Assembly: GCA_021796905.1 (NCBI GenBank)
Contig: JAKABK010000142.1
Location: 1-5,821, forward strand
Length of the DNA: 5,821 nt
From: Actinomycetes bacterium
GTDB taxonomy: Bacteria > Actinomycetota > Acidimicrobiia > Acidimicrobiales > Palsa-688
Reading direction: 5' to 3'
Both the position numbers and the translations under genes were made by a program. How positions within the stretch are numbered: position 1 is the first letter of the stretch; each line of letters begins with the position of its first letter. This document shows positions 1 through 5,568 of the stretch, one piece after another. The notes beneath the pieces are model-generated. The model saw nothing but the letters and a program-made list of their open reading frames with translations, was not told where the DNA came from and ran no database searches.

Positions 1-780
1 GTCGCTCTGGCGAGGGATATGGTCGCCGCTGGTCGTCTCGGCCGGGTCCGCCATGTGCGTGCCTGCTACTTGCAGGACTGGCTGGTCGACCCGGATTTCC
101 CGCTCACCTGGCGGCTCCGGCGGGACCGGGCGGGCTCGGGCGCGCTCGGCGACCTCGGCGCGCACGTGGTCGACCTCGTGCGCTTCGTGACCGGCGAGGA
201 GCTGGTCGGGGTGTGCGCCCTGTCCGAGACTTTCGTTGCTGAGCGCCCGCTTCCCGACCCGGGCGGGCCCGCCGAGGGTCTCACCGGGCGGGGCGGCGCC
301 GAGCGGGGCCGGGTCGATGTCGACGACGCGGTGGTGGCTATCGCACGCCTCGACGGTGGAGGTCTGGTGACCTTGGAGGCGACGAGGATGGCTCCGGGAC
401 GCAAGAACGCGTTGCGTTTCGAGCTGAACGGGTCGGAGGGGTCGGTGGCGTTCGATTTCGAGGCGATGAACGAGTTGTGGGTGAGCGGAGCCGGGGGGGA
501 GGGTAACGGGGCTGGCGGTTTCAACCGGGTGCTGGTCACCGAGGCCGACCACCCCTACCTGGAGGGTTGGTGGCCGCCCGGGCACGGTCTGGGCTATGAC
601 CACACTTTTGTCAACCAGGCCCGGGACTTCATCGACGCTGTCTGTTCCGGGGTGGCCCCGGCCCCTTCTTTCGCGGACGGCTTGGTCGTCCAGCGGGTCC
701 TCGACGCGGTCGAGCGCAGCGCCGCCCGGGGAGCGGCGTGGACCTCTTGTGGGGTAACGTACCGGCCGGTGGGCCGTTGA
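1..780 (+). CDS. Gfo/Idh/MocA family oxidoreductase, C-terminal part (5' truncated by window)
   Basis: This is the C-terminal substrate-binding half of a probable NAD(P)-dependent dehydrogenase acting on sugars, inositols or related polyols. The frame is open from base 1 and enters with [20 protein letters not shown], so the ATG at 19 is internal and the true start lies outside the window. Roughly 120 N-terminal residues, including the Rossmann fold and the usual EKP motif, are missing. About 259 residues are visible. The family hallmark [13 protein letters not shown] is at residues 47-59 of the visible part, with D51, H55 and D58; the His is the position expected at the active site. [19 protein letters not shown] segment precedes it, as in actinobacterial relatives, and the later part ([22 protein letters not shown]) fits the beta-sheet domain. 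The stop at 778-780 is 19 bp before the next gene, so the two are probably co-transcribed. The family is clear but the substrate is unknown. Confidence 0.92.
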   Translation, partial: VALARDMVAAGRLGRVRHVRACYLQDWLVDPDFPLTWRLRRDRAGSGALGDLGAHVVDLVRFVTGEELVGVCALSETFVAERPLPDPGGPAEGLTGRGGAERGRVDVDDAVVAIARLDGGGLVTLEATRMAPGRKNALRFELNGSEGSVAFDFEAMNELWVSGAGGEGNGAGGFNRVLVTEADHPYLEGWWPPGHGLGYDHTFVNQARDFIDAVCSGVAPAPSFADGLVVQRVLDAVERSAARGAAWTSCGVTYRPVGR

Positions 781-788
781 GCACCAGC

Positions 789-794
789 GAGGAG
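789..794 (+). promoter_or_regulatory. Ribosome binding site of the TIM-barrel isomerase gene
   Basis: GAGGAG lies 5 nt before the ATG at 800. It is a near-consensus Shine-Dalgarno sequence and it fixes that start. It sits inside the 19-bp gap after the oxidoreductase stop, which supports translation from a shared mRNA. Confidence 0.8.
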
Positions 795-799
795 AGCCG

Positions 800-1810
800 A
801 TGACCCGTCCGGTCACCTTGTTCACCGGCCAGTGGGCCGACCTGCCCTTCGAGGAGGTGTGCCGGCTGGCGGCCAGCTGGGGTTACGACGGCTTGGAGAT
901 CGCCTGTTGGGGGGATCACTTCGAGGTCGACCGGGCCCTGGCGGAGCCTTCGTATGTCGGCGACAAGCGCGCCCAGCTCGCTCGTCACGGACTGTCGGTG
1001 TGGGCGATCTCCGCCCACCTGGTCGGCCAAGCGGTCTGCGACCACCCGATCGACGAGCGTCACCGGCGGATCCTCCCGGCGCGGATCTGGGGTGACGGAG
1101 ACCCCGAGGGGGTGCGCCGGCGGGCGGCGCAGGAGGTCAAGGACACTGCGAGGGCGGCGTCGCTGCTCGGTGTCGACACGGTGATCGGTTTCACCGGTTC
1201 GTCGATCTGGCACACCGTGGCGATGTTCCCCCCGGTGCCGCCGGAGATGATCGAGCGGGGTTACGAGGATTTCGCCGAGCGTTGGAACCCGATCCTGGAT
1301 GTCTTCGACGAGGTGGGTGTCCGTTTCGCCCATGAGGTGCACCCCTCGGAGATCGCCTACGACTACTGGACCACCGCCCGGGCGCTAGAGGCTGTCGGTC
1401 ACCGCCCGGCGTTCGGGCTGAACTTCGACCCGAGCCACTTCGTCTGGCAGGACCTCGACCCGGTCGGGTTCCTCTCCGACTACCGGGAGCGGATCTACCA
1501 CGTGGACTGCAAGGAGTCGGTCAGGACGCTGAACGGCCGCAACGGCCGTCTCGCGTCGCACCTGGCCTGGGGTGACCCCCGCCGGGGATGGGACTTCGTG
1601 TCGGTCGGTCACGGCGACGTGCCTTGGGAGCGGGTGTTCCGGATGCTCAACAGCATCGGCTACCAGGGGCCGATCTCCATCGAGTGGGAGGACGCCGGCA
1701 TGGACCGTCTCGCCGGCGGGCCTGAGGCCCTCGAGTTCGTGAGAAGGCTCAACTCGATCCAACCTTCGGCGGCGGCGTTCGACTCGGCGTTCGGCTCCGA
1801 GAGATCCTGA
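800..1810 (+). CDS. Sugar phosphate isomerase/epimerase (xylose isomerase-like TIM barrel)
   Basis: This 336-residue protein of the AP-endonuclease-2/xylose-isomerase-like TIM-barrel superfamily probably isomerises or epimerises a sugar or sugar-acid intermediate in the cytosol, using a divalent metal. Barrel strands are readable: WGYDGLEIA (27-35), [13 protein letters not shown] (65-77) and [11 protein letters not shown] (123-133). The expected metal and active-site residues are present in order: HEVHPSE with E179, NFDPSHF with D210 and H213, YHVDCKES with H234 and D236, GHGDVPW at 270-276, and a final strand ISIEWED with E295 and E297. The start is supported by GAGGAG 5 nt upstream. It follows the Gfo/Idh/MocA oxidoreductase by 19 bp, a common pairing in sugar and inositol catabolic operons. 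The C-terminal tail (about residues 320-336) is low-complexity and probably disordered. Family assignment is firm; an exact reaction (for example inosose isomerisation or hydroxypyruvate isomerisation) cannot be chosen. Confidence 0.93.
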   Translation: MTRPVTLFTGQWADLPFEEVCRLAASWGYDGLEIACWGDHFEVDRALAEPSYVGDKRAQLARHGLSVWAISAHLVGQAVCDHPIDERHRRILPARIWGDGDPEGVRRRAAQEVKDTARAASLLGVDTVIGFTGSSIWHTVAMFPPVPPEMIERGYEDFAERWNPILDVFDEVGVRFAHEVHPSEIAYDYWTTARALEAVGHRPAFGLNFDPSHFVWQDLDPVGFLSDYRERIYHVDCKESVRTLNGRNGRLASHLAWGDPRRGWDFVSVGHGDVPWERVFRMLNSIGYQGPISIEWEDAGMDRLAGGPEALEFVRRLNSIQPSAAAFDSAFGSERS

Positions 1811-1814
1811 GCCG

Positions 1815-1851
1815 GGGTCGGGGCGTCTTTCCCCGCCTCCTTGCCCGACCC
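1815..1851. terminator. Candidate bidirectional terminator hairpin in a convergent gap
   Basis: Just after the isomerase stop, GGGTCGGG (1815-1822) can pair with CCCGACCC (1844-1851), eight perfect pairs around a 21-nt loop. The loop can itself form a smaller GGGG/CCCC hairpin (1820-1823 with 1831-1834), which would compete with the outer stem. There is no clear T-tract on either side, so this is not a textbook intrinsic terminator. Its position between convergent genes is what makes termination plausible. Confidence 0.35.
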
Positions 1852-1922
1852 TGGTCCCGAGTCGTCAGCCTCGAGCACGACGGCGAGCCCGACAGGAAAG
1901 CGGCACCGAGCCTGCCCCTCAC

Positions 1923-2568
1923 CTACAGGGCGGCCACGCCGGCCGGTCTCGGCGAGACCGGCCCGCCACCCCTGAGGGTGCCTCCGGGCTCGGCCCAGGC
2001 GACCAGCTCGGCTGGCACGACCCGGACAGCGAACGGCACGTCCGTGTCGTAGGACTCGGTGCCCACGACCCGTGACCGCTCCTGGTAGGCCCTCCCCGTG
2101 AGGCGCAGCACGGTGAGGCCCGTCTCGTCGGGATCGACCATCCAGTACAAGTCGGCGGCGCCTTCGGCGTAGATGCGCCGCTTCTCGAACAGGTCGTCGG
2201 CCCGCCCGGTGGGGGAGAGGAGCTCCACGACCAGGATCGGTGGGCCCTCGACAGCGTGTGCCCACGACCTCCGAGGAGACCAGCAACAGGTCCGGGCCGG
2301 GTACCTGCCCCGGACCGGTGCGCCCGGCGACCGGGGCCGTGAAGACCCGGAGGTCGCTGGATGGACTGCGGCCACGGAGTGTCGCGGACGGAGCTTCGCC
2401 AAGGTTCGTCATCTCTCCCCCTACCCATGCATGCGGCGAGGCCGCTGTGTTCGTGGCAGCGGGCGAAAGGGGGTAGGTCCCAGTTGAGCGTCGAGGTGCC
2501 CGTCGATGCCATCGCCGAGGTGCACCCCCCGGCAACGAGGAGCCAATCTCGGTCGTCACGGACATCAC
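1923..2568 (-). pseudogene. Uma2-family (DUF820) putative endonuclease, frameshifted
   Basis: The Uma2 family has a PD-(D/E)xK nuclease-like fold; its cellular role is poorly defined. The C-terminal half is readable to the TAG stop at 1923-1925: AVEGPPILVVELLSPT, then FEKRRIYAEGAADLYWMVDPDETG and a closing VRVVPAELVAW. The preceding part is in another frame: VTNL-like EMTNLGEA, then DLRVFTAPVAGR and GPDLLLVSSEVVG. The switch falls at about 2254-2257 and needs one extra base removed or two restored. The putative catalytic Asp (PDLLLV, codon near 2290-2292) and Glu (VVELLSP, codon near 2223-2225) therefore lie on opposite sides of the break. Further upstream, where the family has a YELIDG-type motif, only scrambled fragments remain (SAMAS, DGH, GTYPLSPAATN), split over three frames, suggesting more indels. 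The 646-bp span fits a normal Uma2 of about 190-215 residues. The 5' limit (GTG at 2568, followed by ATG) is a guess. A sequencing or assembly error is the main alternative. Confidence 0.8.
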
Positions 2569-2607
2569 TTCTCGGATGTCGCCGAGCCGACTCCACGAAC
2601 GACCGGC

Positions 2608-2870
2608 ACGACGGCGGAGCTCACGATCCGCGATGTCTTCGGCCGCTACGCGATCTGGGACGCCGTCGTCTCAGCAGTCCTCGACGAGGGACTGGAATCG
2701 AGCGATCTTGACCTGGCAGGACGCCTGAGCCGCTACCTTGACCGGCCCGCAGGTGAGAGCCCTCGCAGTCGCCGGCAACTCCCAGGCGGCCACGGAGGCC
2801 TCCGCTAGCAGCTGCAGGCGCTGCTGTCGTCGCAGGCGTAGTCGCCGGCGGGATCTCAGTCGCTGCCGCC
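2608..2870 (+). pseudogene. Unidentified coding-like remnant in the gap between Uma2 pseudogene and aldo/keto reductase
   Basis: I do not recognise this. The 287-bp space between the two - strand genes has no intact gene, but two + strand stretches look protein-like. From about 2608 to 2757, one frame has strong G/C third-position bias and reads IRDVFGRYAIWDAVVSAVL followed by an acidic, leucine-rich stretch (DLAGRLSRYLDRPAGE). That frame hits TAG at 2806-2808. In a second frame, about 2805-2870 reads LAAAGAAVVAGVVAGGISVA, a good transmembrane-like segment. A short basic stretch (TPRRPRRPP) precedes it in the same frame. One simple reading is a small soluble-plus-membrane-anchor protein broken by a frameshift, lacking an obvious start. 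Chance coding in GC-rich DNA is the alternative, and no start or ribosome binding site was found. Confidence 0.3.
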
Positions 2871-3791
2871 TCTCGACAATTCGTGGTCGTCGGAGAACGC
2901 CTGCGCGAGCTCGTCGTCCCACGGCTCCACGGCCGCCGAGCACGAGTCGATCGCGGTGGTGGCACGTTGGGCTCCGGAGACGACGGAGAGGACCGGGGAG
3001 GAGGCGAGCAGCGCTCGGAGCAGGATGCGTGCGAGAGACACACCACGTTGCGCTGCTGCAGCGCTCGTACGGGGGAAGCGCTCCACGCTCCGGGAGCGGG
3101 ATAGGGAGCCACGCAGTGGTGAGTAGGCGAAGAACGCGATCCCGAGCTCCTCGCAACGGCGGAGGACCTCTGCGGACTCGAGCCCCGCGGCGCTGTGAAG
3201 GTTCTGGACCGCGACAATCGGAGCGACCGTGACAGCCTCGTCGAGCTGGGCGACGGTGACGTTGGAGATCCCGATAGCGGCGATCTTCCCGGATCGGCGG
3301 ATCGCGTCGAGCGCAGAGATGCTCTCGGCGATTGGCTCGGGGTCGACCGCAGGGTCGAGGAACCGTGCCCGGCCGTCAGCTCGATGCAGGTAGTACAGGC
3401 CGATCTGCTCGACTCCGAGAGCGGCGAGGCTGTCGTCGACGTCGCGCGCCAGGCGCTTCGGGGAGTTGTCCACGTCCCAGGTTTTGGTGCCGGTCCGGAA
3501 GTGACCACCCTTGGTGTCGATGAGCACGTCGTCGAGGCCTGCTAGAGCGCGCGCGAAGAGCCTCTCGTTGTGGGTCGGGTCCCCGACAGGTGCGTAGGCT
3601 CGTGCGCAGTCGAAGATGCGCGCCCCCGCCCCTACCGCCGCATGGATCGTCGCCGTCGCAGCAGCGTCATCGACATGCTCGGCAAGGGAGAACCCGGCCC
3701 CACCGAGGGCCACCTGACCGGTGAGCGGGACCGGTGTACGGACGTTACCTGTCGGTTCTCGGTGAATACCCGACGCGGAGATCCCGGTCAT
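2856..3791 (-). CDS. Aldo/keto reductase family oxidoreductase
   Basis: This complete 311-residue NAD(P)H-dependent aldo/keto reductase has a TIM-barrel fold and is presumably cytosolic, reducing an aldehyde or ketone or oxidising a sugar. The catalytic tetrad is in canonical order: D61 and Y66 in FDCARAYAPVG, K94 in IDTKGGH, and H136 in YYLHRAD. Later landmarks also fit: IGISNV at 173-178, VQNLHS at 195-200, and FAYSPLRG at 221-228 (the cofactor-binding YSPL-type motif). The wording resembles the D-threo-aldose dehydrogenase/L-fucose dehydrogenase-like branch, but that is only an impression. An in-frame TAG lies 9 nt upstream of the ATG at 3789-3791, so no longer N-terminus is possible. The ribosome binding site is weak (GGTGG directly before the ATG). 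The first 25 or so residues are not typical of the family, so an internal start is conceivable. The gene is on the same strand as nagB but about 206 bp downstream of it, so any co-transcription is uncertain. Confidence 0.92.
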   Translation of the reverse strand: MTGISASGIHREPTGNVRTPVPLTGQVALGGAGFSLAEHVDDAAATATIHAAVGAGARIFDCARAYAPVGDPTHNERLFARALAGLDDVLIDTKGGHFRTGTKTWDVDNSPKRLARDVDDSLAALGVEQIGLYYLHRADGRARFLDPAVDPEPIAESISALDAIRRSGKIAAIGISNVTVAQLDEAVTVAPIVAVQNLHSAAGLESAEVLRRCEELGIAFFAYSPLRGSLSRSRSVERFPRTSAAAAQRGVSLARILLRALLASSPVLSVVSGAQRATTAIDSCSAAVEPWDDELAQAFSDDHELSRGGSD

Positions 3792-3860
3792 CCACCGACG
3801 CTACATGATGGGGCACCCCGCGCCGCACCGCCCCGTGCCGTTGCCGGTCTGCTGAACGGC

Positions 3861-3874
3861 GCCCGGCGCCGGGC
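3861..3874. repeat. 14-bp perfect GC palindrome between aldo/keto reductase and nagB
   Basis: GCCCGGCGCCGGGC equals its own reverse complement. It could be an operator-like dyad upstream of the aldo/keto reductase (about 70 bp before its ATG) or a short hairpin with a 5-bp stem. Palindromes of this kind are not rare in GC-rich DNA, so function is speculative. Confidence 0.4.
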
Positions 3875-3899
3875 ACCTGCGGAGCCGACTGTGAAGACC

Positions 3900-3914
3900 G
3901 TGGGACGATCCCAC
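3900..3914 (-). terminator. Weak hairpin downstream of nagB
   Basis: GTGGGA (3900-3905) pairs with TCCCAC (3909-3914) around a 3-nt loop, and can be extended by two pairs across a bulge. It lies about 84 nt past the nagB stop on the - strand, before the aldo/keto reductase. It has no T-tract, so termination here is only possible. Confidence 0.22.
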
Positions 3915-3997
3915 CGGCAGGTGGCGTCGGCGCGGCAGACAGGGGTCCAGGTCGCCATGTCCGAGCGCCCCGACGACCGGACCCGCCGACTCGGGCG

Positions 3998-4783
3998 CTA
4001 GATGCCCTGCCAGCCGGGTTTGGCGGCGAAGACGGCCTCGTAATAGTCACGCAGGGCGAGGGCCGAGGCGGCCGGGGTGTCGACGACGACGGTGGCATGG
4101 GGGTGCAGCTGGAGGGCCGAAGCCGGGACCATGGCGGTGATCGGCCCCTCGACCAGACGGGCGACGGCCTCGGCCTTGGCCTCGCCCCAGGCCAGCAGGA
4201 CGATGTGGCTGGCTTCGAGGATGGTTCCCACACCCTGGGTGAGCACGTGCTGGGGCACGGCGGCGGCGTCCCCGTCGAAGAAGCGGGCGTTGTCGTGGCG
4301 CGTCCGCTCGGTCAGGGTCTTGAGCCGGGTGCGCGACCCGAGCGACGAACTTGGCTCGTTGAAGCCGATGTGGCCGTCTGCACCGAGCCCGAGGAGCTGG
4401 AGGTCCACCCCGCCGGCGGCGGCGATCCGGCGCTCGTAGTCACGGCAGGCGGCCTGCAGGTCGGCCGCGCCCCCGTCGGGGCCGCTGACACGGTCGGCGG
4501 TCATGCCGAGAGGGGCGATGACCTGGCGGTCGATCACCGCCCGGTAGCTGGCCGGGTGCCCCGGTCGGAGCCCGACGTACTCGTCCAGCAGGAAGCCGGT
4601 CGTAGCCGACAGGTCCACTGCACCGGCCTGCTGGCGCCTGACCAGCTCCTGGTAGACGGGCTCGGGGGTCGAGCCCGTGGCCAGGCCCAGAACGGCGTCG
4701 GGGCGGTCGGCGACGAGCGCAGTGATCGCGTCGGCGACCAGCCGGGCCCCGTCCCTGGCGTCGGGAAGGATCACGACCTCCAC
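3998..4783 (-). CDS. nagB: Glucosamine-6-phosphate deaminase
   Basis: NagB converts glucosamine 6-phosphate to fructose 6-phosphate and ammonia, the step that feeds amino sugars into glycolysis; it is cytosolic. With the GTG at 4781-4783 as start, the protein is 261 residues, close to the 266 of the E. coli enzyme. Motifs are complete: phosphate loop VLGLATGSTP (31-40), LDEYVGL with catalytic D67, LGLGADGHIGFNEP with D136, H138 and E143, and the late AWGEAKAEAVARLVEGP and ASALQLHPHA blocks. The GTG start is chosen because VEVVILPDA matches the usual N-terminus (MEVIIVPDA-like). There is no Shine-Dalgarno before it, but a TAACAT box ends 7 nt upstream, suggesting a leaderless mRNA. The frame stays open upstream to about 4954 through a hydrophobic stretch (TTG at 4885 is the first start codon), so a longer product is possible but unlikely. 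No other nag gene is in the window. Confidence 0.94.
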   Translation of the reverse strand: MEVVILPDARDGARLVADAITALVADRPDAVLGLATGSTPEPVYQELVRRQQAGAVDLSATTGFLLDEYVGLRPGHPASYRAVIDRQVIAPLGMTADRVSGPDGGAADLQAACRDYERRIAAAGGVDLQLLGLGADGHIGFNEPSSSLGSRTRLKTLTERTRHDNARFFDGDAAAVPQHVLTQGVGTILEASHIVLLAWGEAKAEAVARLVEGPITAMVPASALQLHPHATVVVDTPAASALALRDYYEAVFAAKPGWQGI

Positions 4784-4958
4784 CGGAAGGATGTTACGCG
4801 TGATCGGATCGGTGGTCCTGGCTGGAGCCGCCAGGATGATTACGACGACCGACGAGGCGACGCCGAACCCGAGCGTCACCCACAAGGCGGCGATCCCGCA
4901 GGGCGCGTCGGCGGCGGCAGCGCTCGCAGCGTCAAACGTGCGCCTCGGGGGCGGTCAT
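4784..4958 (-). pseudogene. Remnant of a small membrane segment running into nagB
   Basis: An ATG at 4956-4958 with a well-placed Shine-Dalgarno starts MTAPEAHV and meets TGA at 4932-4934. Removing one T from the TTT run at 4934-4936 would join it to an open frame reading DAASAAAADAPCG, then a hydrophobic helix ALWVTLGFGVASSVVVIILA, then ARTTDPITRN, with strongly G/C third positions throughout. This looks like the start of a membrane protein (perhaps the first helix of a transporter) or of a small membrane protein. It then runs without a stop, in frame, into NagB. I do not recognise the family. The likeliest reading is a truncated, frameshifted gene whose remaining 5' end abuts nagB. A regulator gene directly before a transporter is a common order, and a TetR remnant does lie directly upstream. 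Confidence 0.45.
4791..4819 (-). promoter_or_regulatory. Candidate leaderless promoter of nagB
   Basis: On the - strand, TAACAT (4791-4796, four of six matches to TATAAT) ends 7 nt before the GTG start. AGGACC (4814-4819, three of six matches to TTGACA) lies 17 nt further upstream. The spacing is right for transcription starting at or next to the start codon, which fits the missing Shine-Dalgarno. The -35 match is poor. Confidence 0.3.
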
Positions 4959-4964
4959 CGGCGT

Positions 4965-4969
4965 CTCCC
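4965..4969 (-). promoter_or_regulatory. Shine-Dalgarno before the ATG at 4958
   Basis: GGGAG on the - strand is 6 nt before ATG (4956-4958). It marks the former start of a gene lying directly downstream of the TetR remnant, even though the reading frame now ends after eight codons. Confidence 0.5.
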
Positions 4970-5120
4970 TCTGTCTGTCGTCTGTCGAGTCGTGCCTGCT
5001 GGGTTGCTGGAGCCAGGTGACGACCGCGTCGGCGGCATGGTTCACTGTCGTGTCGGCGACGGGACGGTCGAGGACGATGGCCTCGACCAGCAGAGGACCG
5101 GCGAGCAGGTCGCAGGCCAT

Positions 5121-5156
5121 CTCCGGGTGGGGTACCACCTCCGGGTCGGGTACCGG
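5121..5156. repeat. 18-bp tandem duplication inside the TetR pseudogene
   Basis: CTCCGGGTGGGGTACCAC (5121-5138) is followed at once by CTCCGGGTCGGGTACCGG (5139-5156), with three mismatches. On the - strand in the TetR frame this reads PVPDPEV then VPHPEM, an in-frame six-residue repeat. Relatives have a single DPEVV-type motif before DLLAGPLL, so one unit is probably an insertion. Confidence 0.85.
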
Positions 5157-5568
5157 AGGGGTCTCCCCGCGTTCCACGGCTCGTGCCGGGGCTGGGCTGG
5201 CTCGGTCGATCTGCGACGGGGGCGGATGTAGTCCTTTCGGGACCTCTCCGCCAGTTCCGGCTGGCTTCGGAGGTTGTCGAGCAGTCCCGGGACCACTCGG
5301 CGGGCGAGGGCGGGTCGTAGAGCCCGGTCGTCGCCGACGCGACTGTCGCGAGGTCCCCGCCCGGCCCCGAGGTGTCGGGTGCGGGATCGGTGCCGGCCAC
5401 CCGCGCCAAGCGTCGAACCTCGGCGAGCAGCGCCTCGCCCGAGCCGGCGGAGAGGGTTTCGAGCAGACAGCGGCCCCAGCAGGCACGGCTGCGGCCGGGA
5501 CGGTGACGGGCGATCGTTGCCGCGACCGGCCGGTGGTCGGCGCTGTCGGGGGGTCCCCGGCGGGGGCC

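Larger units (their letters stand above)
4960..5500 (-). pseudogene. TetR/AcrR-type transcriptional regulator, multiply frameshifted
   Basis: Pieces of a TetR-type ligand-binding domain follow in order but in three frames. First comes LARVAGTDPAPDTSG with GDLATVASATTGLYDP (from about 5409 down to 5312). Then PALARRVVPGLLDNLRSQ and PELAERSRKDYIRPRRRS (to about 5200). Last is ARAVERGETPP, PDPEVV, then CDLLAGPLLVEAIVLDRPV and VNHAADAVVTWLQQ. The order matches the usual TetR C-terminus (PGLL, PELAE, IRPRR, RAVERGEL, DPEVV, DLLAGPLL). Frame changes map to about 5311-5313 (one base lost) and about 5187-5200. An 18-bp tandem duplication at 5121-5156 doubles the DPEVV region. Upstream, HRPGRSRACW, then LLETLSAGSGEALLAEVRR, may be a degraded helix-turn-helix start, but no start codon or intact HTH is visible, so the 5' limit is uncertain. 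The last frame has no stop before the small ORF's ATG at 4958. Assembly error is the alternative. Confidence 0.7.

Noticed and set aside
629..1342. A 237-codon - strand open frame across the oxidoreductase-isomerase junction
   Set aside because: It is antisense to two well-supported + strand genes and has an Arg/Pro/His-rich composition without motifs.
1923..2568. Uma2 as part of a toxin-antitoxin or defence module
   Set aside because: The fold is nuclease-like, but no partner gene, cognate antitoxin or defence gene is visible next to either copy.
2680..2705. A GTCCTCGACGAGGGACTGGAA stretch resembling a CRISPR repeat end
   Set aside because: It occurs once only, with no second copy or regular spacing in the window.
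2621..3508. A 295-codon - strand open frame overlapping the aldo/keto reductase
   Set aside because: It is in another frame of the same strand as a clear aldo/keto reductase and reads as Ser/Arg/Pro-rich low complexity.
3998..4885. A membrane-anchored NagB starting at TTG 4885
   Set aside because: NagB enzymes are cytosolic, the family's N-terminus begins at the GTG at 4783, and the TTG has no ribosome binding site. It is kept as a finding but not as the annotated start.
4097..5020. A 307-codon open frame on the + strand opposite nagB
   Set aside because: It lies antisense to an enzyme with complete NagB motifs, and its translation is Gly/Arg/Val-rich with no recognisable domain, as expected for a GC-rich shadow frame.
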